Assembly (NCBI GenBank): GCA_964536805.1
Contig: CAZHYQ010000004.1
Location: 1-64,000, forward strand
Reading direction: 5' to 3'
Source: Longilinea sp964536805
Lineage (GTDB): Bacteria; Chloroflexota; Anaerolineae; Anaerolineales; Anaerolineaceae
DNA length: 64,000 nucleotides
Every line of letters begins with the position of its first letter. Within the stretch, counting starts at the first letter, position 1. Positions 1 to 7,860 of this stretch are shown one piece after another. Both the position numbers and the translations under genes were made by a program. Below the pieces are notes generated by a model. That model saw only the letters and a list, made by a program, of their open reading frames with translations. It made no database searches and was not told where the DNA came from.

Positions 1-83
1 TGCACTTCCGGCGAGCCGGTGTCACTTTCGTGACGGTGGTAATCGGTGATTACCTTTTCTTTGATTTCCTTGTTAAGAGGCAT
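1..83 (-). CDS. rpsO: 30S ribosomal protein S15 (N-terminal part, runs off the window)
   Basis: Only the first 27 codons are inside the window. They read MPLNKEIKEKV...DYHRHESDTGSPEVQ, and the HExDTGSPEVQ stretch is the hallmark of the S15 N-terminus. S15 binds the central domain of 16S rRNA and helps nucleate 30S platform assembly. The start is supported by an AAGGAG ribosome binding site about 12 nt upstream on the minus strand. In many bacteria rpsO is followed by pnp, but that part lies outside the window. The gene has its own promoter and about 80 nt of leader. Confidence 0.93.
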   Translation of the reverse strand, partial: MPLNKEIKEKVITDYHRHESDTGSPEV

Positions 84-170
84 GACGTCTGCTTTCTCCT
101 TGATTTGATTCTTGAGCAGGTCTCCTAACCCGCAGCATCACCACAGGAAAGGTCCAGTCAGTAGTCCAAA

Positions 171-227
171 ATTATAACAGAATTTGAAAAAGATTGAAAG
201 GTTAGGGTTAACCCGAGAAAATGTCAA
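171..227 (-). promoter_or_regulatory. Promoter region of rpsO
   Basis: On the minus strand a perfect TATAAT (plus 171-176) lies 17 nt downstream of TTTCAA (194-199). A perfect TTGACA (222-227) lies further upstream, 17 nt from a weak TAACCT. Either pair could serve. The resulting leader of roughly 80 nt before rpsO would be long enough for the S15 autoregulation known in other bacteria, but I could not identify a specific S15-binding fold. Confidence 0.55.
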
Positions 228-231
228 TAGG

Positions 232-1065
232 CTATCGATCATCAAGTAATGCTGGCCGGGCTTGAAGAGCAGCTTTTAGCCGGGTTTGTATTTCCAGGGG
301 AAAAGATGGCAAACAGCGCCGCACCAGCCGTTGCAAGGCAGGCTCATTATTCGTTGCAAGGATCTGCCGTAAGAAATAGCCGGTCTCGACGGGAGAACGG
401 CGGGCAAGAGAGGTTAAGGCCTTTTGCAACTCAGAGGGCAAATTGTCAGAATCTTGCTGCAATGCGGGGGTGATCAAATTATATACAACTGGCAGGTTTT
501 CAAATTCCCGATCCAGGATGAATGGAAGCAAAGCCAATAGCGCATACTTGTGCAATGAGAGGTCGGATGTTCCCATCCAATCCCGCAGCACGTCCAGCCA
601 ACGGTCAGGCGCTTCACGCCGCAGGCGCTGGCTTCCAGAGGAAAACAAGGCGTCCATCAACTGGCTATCACTGGTGTTTTTCGGCCAGCTTTCCAAACGG
701 TTTAACACAGCCTGTGAAGGTGACAATGCTGTCTGCCCCAGCATATAACAAGCCAGTTGGCGTAATTCCAGGAATTCATTTTGCCAAAGCAGGTCGATGA
801 TCGTGAGAGCTTCCTGAGGATGCGAACTGCATAACGGCGCCAAATATACCTCCAGTTGTTTCATTAACATCGCTGGAGTATGGTATGAAAGAAGAAGCGA
901 AGCAGGTTTTGTAGCCTGGCCGCTATGGTATGTCAAATCGCCGTATTGTTCAAAGATTGCACAGAGCCGGGTGATGAAGCCTTGCGGTTGGGCAAAAAGG
1001 CCGGTTAGTTCTTCAAGTTGTTTTTTCAAACGGACGAGTTGAATAGCTGGCATGGATGTCCGCAT
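232..1065 (-). CDS. HEAT-like helical repeat protein of unknown function
   Basis: About 277 residues, almost all helical, with repeated Leu-rich amphipathic segments such as EALTIIDLLWQNEFLELRQ and HKYALLALLPFILDREFEN that look like HEAT or AlkD-type helical repeats. No catalytic motif is visible. The reading frame is open further upstream into proS, but the ATG at 1065 (or 1053) is preferred because it lies just after the proS stop at 1101 and the upstream residues look like antisense coding. It probably shares the proS transcript. A link to DNA alkylation repair (AlkD-like) is possible but not shown. Confidence 0.7.
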   Translation of the reverse strand: MRTSMPAIQLVRLKKQLEELTGLFAQPQGFITRLCAIFEQYGDLTYHSGQATKPASLLLSYHTPAMLMKQLEVYLAPLCSSHPQEALTIIDLLWQNEFLELRQLACYMLGQTALSPSQAVLNRLESWPKNTSDSQLMDALFSSGSQRLRREAPDRWLDVLRDWMGTSDLSLHKYALLALLPFILDREFENLPVVYNLITPALQQDSDNLPSELQKALTSLARRSPVETGYFLRQILATNNEPALQRLVRRCLPSFPLEIQTRLKAALQARPALLDDR

Positions 1066-1100
1066 TCCCAACCTGGTATTTTCCAGGACAGTGGTTTTGA

Positions 1101-2537
1101 TTAATATGCGCGGGCGAAATACGCTTTTTCGCTGGCTGGTTGGCCGCAATAAATACAGCGGCCCTGACCACCTGGTTGTTGAAAAGGAATGCAACGGGTT
1201 GTAGCCTTCGTTTCTTCCTTTATTTTTGCTTCACAATCTTTGCTGCCGCACCACCAGGAGAATGCCCATCCGTTTTGCACAACCTCTTTCAACTCGTTGT
1301 AATCTTTTGGGTCAAAGATGTGGTCATCGCGAAATGCTTCAGCTTTGTCGTACATTGACGCGTGGATTTCGGTAAGCAGTTCAGCTACCTGAGCTGACAG
1401 TTGATCGAAGGTGAGGGTCGATTTCCCATCCCGTCCAGGTTTATCGCGGCGGGCAGCTGTGACAACTCCTTTTTCAATGTCTTTGGGACCGATTTCCAGG
1501 CGCAAGGGTACTCCGCGCAGTTCCCAGTCATTGAATTTGAAGCCCGGGGTCACTTCGCTGCGGTCATCGACTTTAATGCGAAAGTTCAGGCTTAGTTCAT
1601 TCGATACCCGCTCAACCACGGGCATCACGATGGATCGATCTACATCATTACGGGCAATGGGGACGATGACAACCTGAATGGGTGCCAGTTTGGGCGGCAG
1701 CACCAAGCCGTGATCATCGCCGTGCGTCATAATAATGGCGCCGACAAAACGGGTGGAAACTCCCCATGAGGTCGTCCAGGCATGTTGGATGAGGTTATTC
1801 TGGTCAAGGAACTTGATATCGAATGCTTTGGCGAAATTCTGGCCCATGAAATGGGAAGTGCCTGCCTGGAGCGCCTTGGTGTCGCCCATCATGGCTTCCA
1901 TGCTAATGGATTGAACCGCCCCGGCAAATTTCTCGGTTTCGCTCTTCCGTCCGGGAACAACCGGGACAGCGGCATCCTCCATCGCAAAATTGGCGTAAAG
2001 GTCCATGATGCGCCGGGTTTCAGCGCGGGCTTCCTCTTCGGTGGCATGTGCCGTATGGCCTTCCTGCCAGTAAAACTCAAGGGTGCGCAGGAAAAGGCGC
2101 GTACGCATTTCCCAACGGACGACATTTGCCCACTGGTTAATCAATACTGGCAAATCGCGGTAGGACTTGATCCATTGCGAATACATATATCCGATAATGG
2201 TTTCGGAGGTGGGCCTTACGACGAGCGGTTCTTCCAGTTTTTGACCGCCGCCGTGGGTTACCACTGCCAATTCAGGGGCAAACCCTTCAACATGTTCTTT
2301 TTCTTTTTCAAGGAAGGACATTGGAATGAATAACGGAAAGGCAGCGTTGACGTGACCGGTGGCTTTAAAGCGGCGGTCGAGGGATTGTTGGATATTTTCC
2401 CATAACGCCCAGCCGTACGGCCGGATAACCATGCAGCCGCGTACGGGAGAATAATCGGCCATTTCAGCCCGCAAGACAACCTGGTTATACCATTCGGAGT
2501 AATTCTCTGTCTGTGTAGTGAGTTTTTCTTCTGCCAT
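1101..2537 (-). CDS. proS: Prolyl-tRNA synthetase, short archaeal/eukaryotic-type
   Basis: A 478-residue class II aminoacyl-tRNA synthetase charging tRNA-Pro. It lacks the INS editing domain of the long bacterial type (E. coli about 570 residues). Motif 2 is visible as RWEMRTRLFLRTLEF, followed by the TxxE-type region WQEGHTAHAT. Motif 3 is GVPLRLEIGPKD. The C-terminal extension carries several cysteines (WWCGSKDCE, CIYCG) that likely bind zinc, and the protein ends in ARAY, the Tyr end typical of this subtype. An AAGG ribosome binding site precedes the ATG. The HEAT-like gene follows on the same strand. Confidence 0.95.
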   Translation of the reverse strand: MAEEKLTTQTENYSEWYNQVVLRAEMADYSPVRGCMVIRPYGWALWENIQQSLDRRFKATGHVNAAFPLFIPMSFLEKEKEHVEGFAPELAVVTHGGGQKLEEPLVVRPTSETIIGYMYSQWIKSYRDLPVLINQWANVVRWEMRTRLFLRTLEFYWQEGHTAHATEEEARAETRRIMDLYANFAMEDAAVPVVPGRKSETEKFAGAVQSISMEAMMGDTKALQAGTSHFMGQNFAKAFDIKFLDQNNLIQHAWTTSWGVSTRFVGAIIMTHGDDHGLVLPPKLAPIQVVIVPIARNDVDRSIVMPVVERVSNELSLNFRIKVDDRSEVTPGFKFNDWELRGVPLRLEIGPKDIEKGVVTAARRDKPGRDGKSTLTFDQLSAQVAELLTEIHASMYDKAEAFRDDHIFDPKDYNELKEVVQNGWAFSWWCGSKDCEAKIKEETKATTRCIPFQQPGGQGRCIYCGQPASEKAYFARAY

Positions 2538-2619
2538 TTTTAACCTTGAGGAAAATTAGGATGCCTGGATGAAGCCAGGGCGTCGATTAATCTACCGCGA
2601 TCCTGTTATTACGTTATGG

Positions 2620-3168
2620 TCATGTAGCCTGATCCGCCAGTGACGGAAGCATTTCAACCGCCTCTTCGACGGTGGATGCAAATTTTATCCAATGATGGTC
2701 TTTGGCTGAAATATAACCGTCCTGAAAAAGGAAAAAGGTTTCGATCACCCTTTGCCAGCCTTTGCCAACCAAGATTAACGGCCGGGGAGGAATCGAACCA
2801 ATTAACAAACGATTCCAGGTAATGGCTACCTCGGCCAGGGTGCCGACGCCGCCTGGCAATGCTATGGCGCCATCGCATCCATCAATCAAACCGTTCATGC
2901 GGCCGGTCAATTGATGAAACCGCTGCTCTTCTTTTACCCAGGCATTCGGGCCTCCCGGACGGAATCGTTCGATTTCATCACAGGTAACGCCAATCACATG
3001 AGCACCAGCCTCGGCTGCGCCACGCGAGACGGCTTCCATGGTGCCAATATAGCCGCCTGTGAGCACGATATATCCATGTTCACCCAAAAGCCTGCCTAGC
3101 TTTAATGCTTCTTCATAACCCGTCTCGCCGGGCTGTGTATGTGTACCGCCGAATACCGTTATTCGCAT
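2620..3168 (-). CDS. LOG-family (TIGR00725-like) nucleotide phosphoribohydrolase-like protein
   Basis: A 182-residue Rossmann-like protein with the signature PGGVGTLAE at residues 105-113 and an N-terminal VFGGTH...GRLLGEHGY...TGGYIGTMEAVSRGA. This is the fold once called 'lysine decarboxylase'. LOG proteins hydrolyse nucleoside 5'-monophosphates to base plus ribose 5-phosphate, and some make cytokinins. The substrate cannot be told from sequence. An AGGGAGA ribosome binding site precedes the ATG. It lies 24 nt downstream of the MazG-like gene, so the two are probably cotranscribed. Confidence 0.85.
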   Translation of the reverse strand: MRITVFGGTHTQPGETGYEEALKLGRLLGEHGYIVLTGGYIGTMEAVSRGAAEAGAHVIGVTCDEIERFRPGGPNAWVKEEQRFHQLTGRMNGLIDGCDGAIALPGGVGTLAEVAITWNRLLIGSIPPRPLILVGKGWQRVIETFFLFQDGYISAKDHHWIKFASTVEEAVEMLPSLADQAT

Positions 3169-3192
3169 TAATGGGTCTCCCTGTCAGAAGAT

Positions 3193-3507
3193 CTATTTTA
3201 CCTCATTTGAATCCCATTTTCTGCCGTAGTTAAGCGCCAGCTTTGCCATGACAGCTTTTTCCAGATCGATGCCGGTGATATGCGCCAGTTGCAGGAGGTA
3301 CAGAGTTACATCTGCCAATTCGCTGGATAATTCTTCAACATCGTCTGTTTCTTCTTTCCACTGGAAATGTTCGAGCACCTCACTGGCTTCCAAACTGAGC
3401 GAAATAGCAATATTGCGAGGCGTCTGTGGACGCAAACTGCCAGGTTGATACCAACCCTTTGCGCTGACAAATTCATGCATCGCTTTGGTTAATTCATAGA
3501 GTGTCAT
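3193..3507 (-). CDS. MazG-like / dCTPase-type nucleotide pyrophosphohydrolase
   Basis: A 104-residue all-alpha NTP pyrophosphatase. The metal-binding pattern is seen as EASEVLEHFQW followed by SSELADVTLYLL, matching the ExxE...ExxD arrangement of the MazG/RS21-C6 superfamily. The short length with a single domain resembles RS21-C6 dCTP pyrophosphatases rather than full-length MazG. Likely role is housecleaning of non-canonical or excess (d)NTPs. It sits directly upstream of the LOG-family nucleotide hydrolase, so the pair may act on the same nucleotide pool; that link is inference. Confidence 0.85.
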   Translation of the reverse strand: MTLYELTKAMHEFVSAKGWYQPGSLRPQTPRNIAISLSLEASEVLEHFQWKEETDDVEELSSELADVTLYLLQLAHITGIDLEKAVMAKLALNYGRKWDSNEVK

Positions 3508-3562
3508 AATTTTTCTTTCAAAGCCAAATGGCTTATAAATTCTTGACAGAGATGATCATCCT

Positions 3563-4801
3563 TCAAACCGGCCTTGACGGTACGATGGGTTGAATCTGGC
3601 GGGTTGAAGGCCAAATAAATATCCAGAATACCCATACACAGCAAATGACCAGCCGCCATTCTTCCACTAACGGACCCAACATGCCTTGCTTTCCAAAATA
3701 AAAAATTATCCACGATAGAACCATTGCTCCCCAGAAAAATAGGATGATGGGCAGTCCATGTTGGTTTCTTTGGTCCTGAGCCCATACCAGTAGAGGAATC
3801 AGAAAGGTAATTTGAGCGTAGGATACGTTCGTGGGATGGATGAGGTAGGTTACGATACCAATCCAACCTAGCAATACCAGGGCTGAAAGCTTGCCTTGCC
3901 ACCAGCTTAACAGTGCCCAGGCAGTTACGCCAAGCATCAACGCGATTAATGCAACCGTGAGGGTTTGAGCTTCAGCCGAGGGTCGTAGTTGGATTAAATA
4001 CTGGGTGATATTCGGGAAATGCGCCATATAATCGACATATTTACCGATTCGTTCAAGCCACAAAACAGGCCAATTTGGCACGAGCAGGAATGAGATACCG
4101 ATAAAAATCGTAAAACTAATGGTAAAACTGATCAATAATGGCCAGTATTTCTTTTTAAGGCTTGCCAGTAAAAACAGAATTAAGTATAGCCAAACGATCT
4201 GTGGTTTGAGGGTTGCCCAGGCGAGGAGACCACCTAAAAGAATCTGGATACCCTTTGTGGGTTTTTTGGCAAACATCAATTGTGAAATCGCTGCAATGAT
4301 AACCAATGCGATTAGGTTGACATAATTTCCGAGGATAATGCCAAAAGTGAAGGGAAAGAAAAGCAGAACACCCATCAATGGCAGAAACGGACGGGATGGG
4401 AATACCAATAACATGGCACCAACAGATGCCATTAGAAAGAATGCCATCCAGATGGATTGCACCCAACTAAAGGGGAGGCTGGCGAGCGGAGCTAATAGCA
4501 GCAGACTGTAGGGCGGATAGGGAAAACCCATATGGTCTTCACCTTCGTTAGCGGGACGGCCAAAAACCGAGAGTTGGCTCTGCATGGCAACATCTTCGCC
4601 ATAAGGGCTTTCGTGATGAAGAAAAACATTTTGTGCTGCCAGATAAAAAATATGCAGATCCATGCCAACGGTATTATCTGCCATGACAGCGTGAATTCCA
4701 ACCGCCAACGCCGCAACAAGAATTAGAAAAACCATACCCCCGAGCGCAATTTGCAAAGGGCGGGAGTCGGAAATGCGTTGTGAAAGGATGGAGGCATTCA
4801 T
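3563..4801 (-). CDS. GT87-family (DUF2029) integral membrane glycosyltransferase
   Basis: A 412-residue protein with about ten hydrophobic segments. After TM1 comes the acidic loop TVGMDLHIFYLAAQNVF and later GFPYPPYSLLLLAPL, which match the GT87 polyprenyl-phosphate-sugar-dependent transferases (PimE-like) in which an Asp in the first loop is catalytic. Predicted to add a sugar to a lipid-linked or surface glycan on the outer side of the membrane. The start codon overlaps the stop of the small upstream gene by 4 nt (ATGA at 4798-4801), which fixes the start. The acceptor is unknown. Confidence 0.8.
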   Translation of the reverse strand: MNASILSQRISDSRPLQIALGGMVFLILVAALAVGIHAVMADNTVGMDLHIFYLAAQNVFLHHESPYGEDVAMQSQLSVFGRPANEGEDHMGFPYPPYSLLLLAPLASLPFSWVQSIWMAFFLMASVGAMLLVFPSRPFLPLMGVLLFFPFTFGIILGNYVNLIALVIIAAISQLMFAKKPTKGIQILLGGLLAWATLKPQIVWLYLILFLLASLKKKYWPLLISFTISFTIFIGISFLLVPNWPVLWLERIGKYVDYMAHFPNITQYLIQLRPSAEAQTLTVALIALMLGVTAWALLSWWQGKLSALVLLGWIGIVTYLIHPTNVSYAQITFLIPLLVWAQDQRNQHGLPIILFFWGAMVLSWIIFYFGKQGMLGPLVEEWRLVICCVWVFWIFIWPSTRQIQPIVPSRPV

Positions 4802-5025
4802 GATTGGACAGAAGTTGGTTTTCGGATAATTGTTTCCAATGCAGCCAGTGCGGATATGCGCTGTTCCGGCTGCCAGCCAGGTTCATTCGCCATGCGCCGC
4901 AGGTGGTCGATCAATGGCTGGCGTTCGGTTGGGTCTAGAGAATCGAAAGCGGACCGAATCTGGTCAGGTTGGCGGGATAGGATGGCATCCCAAAATTGTT
5001 CAAGAGGATCGCGTTCTTCCAGCAT
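4798..5025 (-). CDS. Small conserved-looking protein of unknown function
   Basis: 75 residues, acidic and Trp-containing (LEQFWDAILSRQPDQIRSAFDSLDPTERQPLIDHLRRMANEPGW), soluble and probably helical, with no transmembrane segment. It does not match a family I recognise. The case for a real gene is the 4-nt ATGA overlap with the downstream glycosyltransferase, which implies translational coupling, and the protein-like composition. No good ribosome binding site stands immediately before the ATG; an AAAGGA lies about 16 nt upstream. Confidence 0.6.
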   Translation of the reverse strand: MLEERDPLEQFWDAILSRQPDQIRSAFDSLDPTERQPLIDHLRRMANEPGWQPEQRISALAALETIIRKPTSVQS

Positions 5026-5111
5026 AAAATAATCGCAAGGTTCCTTTCTAACAATTTATTGTAGGGTCTGCAGGACGTTTGGGCAAGGCTGTTTGCTTAG
5101 GTTTGCAGATT

Positions 5112-5146
5112 TGATAAAAAAAAAGTGCCCCGATGAATATCGGGGC
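5112..5146 (-). terminator. Rho-independent terminator of the EF-G-like gene
   Basis: A perfect 8-bp stem, GCCCCGAT / ATCGGGGC (5127-5134 with 5139-5146), has a 4-nt loop. On the minus strand it is followed by A-C and a run of nine T. It lies 23 nt past the stop codon of the EF-G-like gene. Confidence 0.93.
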
Positions 5147-5168
5147 GCTCTGATAAATTGGCCAGAAA

Positions 5169-7244
5169 TTATTCTTTTTCCTTTGAAGCAGCCAATTCTT
5201 TCTGTCGGGCAGCTACAATTTCCGATTGCACGTGGCCAGGTACTACATCATACCGCGCCAGTTCCATCGTGAAAATACCGCGTCCGCCGGTCAGGCTGCG
5301 CAGGGTGGTGGTATAGCGCAGCATCTCGGAAAGGGGAACCTGGGCTGAAACAATGGAATGGCCTTTTTCGGTTTCCATGCCCTGTACCCGGGCACGACGG
5401 GTGTTCAGATCGCCCAGGATATCGCCCATGTGATCTTCAGGAACGACCACTTTGATATCCATAATTGGTTCGTATAGGACGGGATTCGACTCCATATAAG
5501 CCAGTTTGAAGGCTTCGCGGCCGGCAATTTCAAACGCGATTGGTTTGGAATCAACCGGGTGTTCCTTGCCGTCGAATACTGAGACCTTGACGCCCGAAAT
5601 CGGGAAACCTGCCAGAATGCCCTCTTTCATCACAGCCAGGATACCCTTCTGGATGGAGGAAGCATAGTTCTGGGAAATTGAACCGCCAAAGACATCCCAG
5701 GCAAACTCAAAATCCTGCTCGCTGGGTTCAACGCGCAAATGCACCTCGCCAAATTGACCAGACCCGCCGGTTTGTTTCTTATGGCGGTACATGGCCTGGC
5801 CTTTTTTGGTGATCGTTTCTTTGTATGGAACCTTAGGCTCCAACATGGTCAAACCGACCTGGAATTTGCTTTCCGCACGGCGGACGGCCACATCGATGTG
5901 CTGATCGCCCATGCCCAACAGGATGGTCTGGTTGGTGGCTGATTCCATGTGCCAGGAAAGTGTCATATCCTCTTCGCATAAGCGGGTGAGCGCAGAACTG
6001 ATCTTGGTCGAATCGGCTTGAGTCTTCGGGTTGACAGCTACCTGGTAAAGAGCATTGGGATAATGCGGTACTGGCAAAATGAGCGGGTGGGCTTTATCGC
6101 AAACCGTATTGCCCGTGGAGGTTTCGGACAGCTTGGGAATGTAACAGATATCCCCGGCATGTGCGATCTTAATGGGCAAACCTTCTTTTCCGCGTGGAAT
6201 GCTGAGTGTTCCAAGCCGTTCTTCAATGCCCTTATTCTGGTTCCATACGCGCGAGTCAGAATTGAGCGTACCTGAATAAATGCGGAAGAAGGTCTGCTTG
6301 CCGACAAATGGATCGGCAGTTGTCTTCCAAACATAGGCAGCCAGCGGGCCGTTGTCGGCCGCGCGCAATTCTTCTTTTTCGCCTTTGGCATTGGTGGCCT
6401 GTACAGCGGGTATTTCACTTGGCGAAGGCATGAGCGTAACGATCGCATCCAGTAAAGGTTGGATGCCAATTTCAACAGCGCCAGCAGAGACGAAAACAGG
6501 CACGAAATTGCATGACCGGACCACTTCTTTCAGCCCGGAAAGAATTTCTTCGGCACTCAATTCGCCGCTTTCAAGGTACTTTTCCAGCAGTGAATCATTT
6601 CCTTCAGCAGCCGCTTCCACCAGCTTCATGTGAGCTTCTTCTGCAGCATCCTTTAGGTCGGCCGGGATCTCCAATACAGTCTTGCCATCGCCTTTGAGAG
6701 CCTTCATCGACAACAAATCGATGACGCCCTGGAAGGATTGTTTTTCACCCCAAGGAAGTTGTACGGGAATCAGACGGATTTCCGAAAAAGCCTCAACGGA
6801 GGAAAGCACTTTTTGGAAATTCGCGTTCTCGCGTTCCATTTTATTAATGACCAGGAAGCGCGGTAACTTGAAGGTGTTGCAATAATCCCAGGCTAATTCA
6901 GTCCCAACCTCAAGTCCGGCGACTGAGTCTGCCAGGATGATGGCACCGTCAGCAACGCGCAGGGCTGAGACCATCTCGCCGACAAAGTCGGTATACCCAG
7001 GCGTATCGAGAATATTGATTTTGATTCCCTTGTATTCGACTGGAATCACCGTTGAATATATTGAAATTCCGCGCCGCACCTCTTCATCATCGAAGTCTGA
7101 TACGGTTGTTCCGTCTTCGACCTTGCCCATACGGGTGGTAGCACCCGTAAAGTGCAAAAAGGCCTCTGTAAGCAGGGTCTTTCCAGCACTCGAATGGGAG
7201 GCCAGCGCGATGTTGCGGATGGACTCAGTGGTATATTCTTTCAT
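5169..7244 (-). CDS. Elongation factor G-like GTPase (EF-G2 type)
   Basis: A 691-residue translational GTPase with all EF-G domains. It has G1 SHSSAGKT (16-23), G2 RRGISI, G3 DTPGY (80-84), G4 NKME, and the C-terminal domains with GGSGQFGEVHLRVEP and ERR-like RRARVQGME. Compared with canonical EF-G, G1 is not AHIDAGKT, and the catalytic His of DTPGH is Tyr84. It therefore belongs with the EF-G2/FusA2 paralogues, whose exact role (ribosome recycling, translocation or other) is unsettled. The start at 7244 is chosen because AAGAAGGG lies 8 nt upstream; a longer open frame begins inside the promoter. The gene is monocistronic with its own promoter and terminator. Confidence 0.92.
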   Translation of the reverse strand: MKEYTTESIRNIALASHSSAGKTLLTEAFLHFTGATTRMGKVEDGTTVSDFDDEEVRRGISIYSTVIPVEYKGIKINILDTPGYTDFVGEMVSALRVADGAIILADSVAGLEVGTELAWDYCNTFKLPRFLVINKMERENANFQKVLSSVEAFSEIRLIPVQLPWGEKQSFQGVIDLLSMKALKGDGKTVLEIPADLKDAAEEAHMKLVEAAAEGNDSLLEKYLESGELSAEEILSGLKEVVRSCNFVPVFVSAGAVEIGIQPLLDAIVTLMPSPSEIPAVQATNAKGEKEELRAADNGPLAAYVWKTTADPFVGKQTFFRIYSGTLNSDSRVWNQNKGIEERLGTLSIPRGKEGLPIKIAHAGDICYIPKLSETSTGNTVCDKAHPLILPVPHYPNALYQVAVNPKTQADSTKISSALTRLCEEDMTLSWHMESATNQTILLGMGDQHIDVAVRRAESKFQVGLTMLEPKVPYKETITKKGQAMYRHKKQTGGSGQFGEVHLRVEPSEQDFEFAWDVFGGSISQNYASSIQKGILAVMKEGILAGFPISGVKVSVFDGKEHPVDSKPIAFEIAGREAFKLAYMESNPVLYEPIMDIKVVVPEDHMGDILGDLNTRRARVQGMETEKGHSIVSAQVPLSEMLRYTTTLRSLTGGRGIFTMELARYDVVPGHVQSEIVAARQKELAASKEKE

Positions 7245-7282
7245 GAAAGTAACCCTTCTTGTGGACTTTAGCTTAATTTCCA

Positions 7283-7311
7283 ATTCTAAAGGATGATCGG
7301 GTTCTTGTCAA
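7283..7311 (-). promoter_or_regulatory. Promoter of the EF-G-like gene
   Basis: On the minus strand a perfect TTGACA (plus 7306-7311) is separated by exactly 17 nt from TAGAAT (7283-7288). The start codon at 7244 lies about 38 nt downstream of the -10 box. Confidence 0.85.
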
Positions 7312-7319
7312 AGAAAGTT

Positions 7320-7348
7320 TTGACATTTTGCCATTTCTCCTCTACTAT
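7320..7348 (+). promoter_or_regulatory. Promoter of the thioredoxin-like/methyltransferase/lipoprotein operon
   Basis: Perfect TTGACA (7320-7325), a 17-nt spacer, then TACTAT (7343-7348). The predicted start of transcription near 7355 leaves a very short leader with AGGAG at 7359-7363 and ATG at 7371. Its -35 box lies only 8 bp from the -35 box of the divergent EF-G-like promoter. Confidence 0.8.
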
Positions 7349-7370
7349 GAGGATAATCAGGAGTAATGTC

Positions 7371-7859
7371 ATGCTCCAATTTGCGAACCAGTTTTCATTT
7401 GTATTGGCGGGAATCTTTGTGCTCGCTGTCGCCGGCATCCTTATAATAAGGCGTCATCGCGGCTTTCACCAGCGGGAGATGGTGATATTGCTCTTGTTGG
7501 CTGGAATGATCGGTCTGGGATGGCTGGTTTTAAGACCAATCAACTCGCCGTCTATGAACAGCCAACAGTTGCGAGCACAAATTGGACAGGGGATACCTGT
7601 GCTTATCGAGTTCCAATCTCCCTATTGACTGGCTTGCGTTAGCCTGAAACCCATCGTGGATGGGCTCGAAACGGATTACAAAGGACGACTAATGGTGCTG
7701 CATGTTGATGTTACTGATCCTGGAGAAAGGGCGGTCTTGCGAGAATTTGGGTTTGAATTTACGCCGACCTTCATCTTTTTTGACTCAATGGGTCAGGAGC
7801 TTTGGCGCAGTGTGGGAAATTTGGATCTTCAGCAGGTAAACCGGAACTTGAAACCCTGA
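7371..7859 (+). CDS. Membrane-anchored thioredoxin-like protein with in-frame TGA; candidate selenoprotein (UxxC)
   Basis: Reading through one in-frame TGA (7626-7628), the frame encodes 162 residues. It has two N-terminal membrane segments (about 9-27 and 37-55), then a thioredoxin fold: IPVLIEFQSPY, residue 86 (TGA), L-A-Cys89, and the cis-Pro loop FTPTFIFF (Pro132). The TGA sits exactly where the first Cys of the redox CxxC motif belongs, giving U-L-A-C. The frame stays open for 77 more codons to a normal stop 1 nt before the next gene. The start at 7371 has CAGGAG 7 nt upstream. Alternatives are a recent TGC/TGT-to-TGA nonsense mutation (pseudogene) or a sequencing error. A SECIS-like hairpin follows the TGA. 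No SelA/B/C/D gene is visible here, so the machinery is not shown. Confidence 0.7.
7626..7664 (+). promoter_or_regulatory. Candidate bacterial SECIS element
   Basis: Downstream of TGA (7626-7628) lies a perfect 6-bp hairpin, CCCATC / GATGGG (7650-7655 with 7659-7664), with loop GTG. The TGA-to-loop distance is 27 nt and the first loop base is G. These agree with the published bacterial SECIS pattern as I recall it: stem of 4 bp or more, loop 3-14 nt, G among the first two loop bases, 16-37 nt from the UGA. The hairpin lies in coding sequence, so chance formation cannot be excluded without comparison to Cys-containing homologues. Confidence 0.5.
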
Positions 7860-7860
7860 T

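Noticed and set aside
7656..7859. Separate 67-residue gene beginning at GTG after the TGA
   Set aside because: It is in the same frame as the upstream thioredoxin-like part, lacks its own ribosome binding site, and contains only the second half of a thioredoxin fold.
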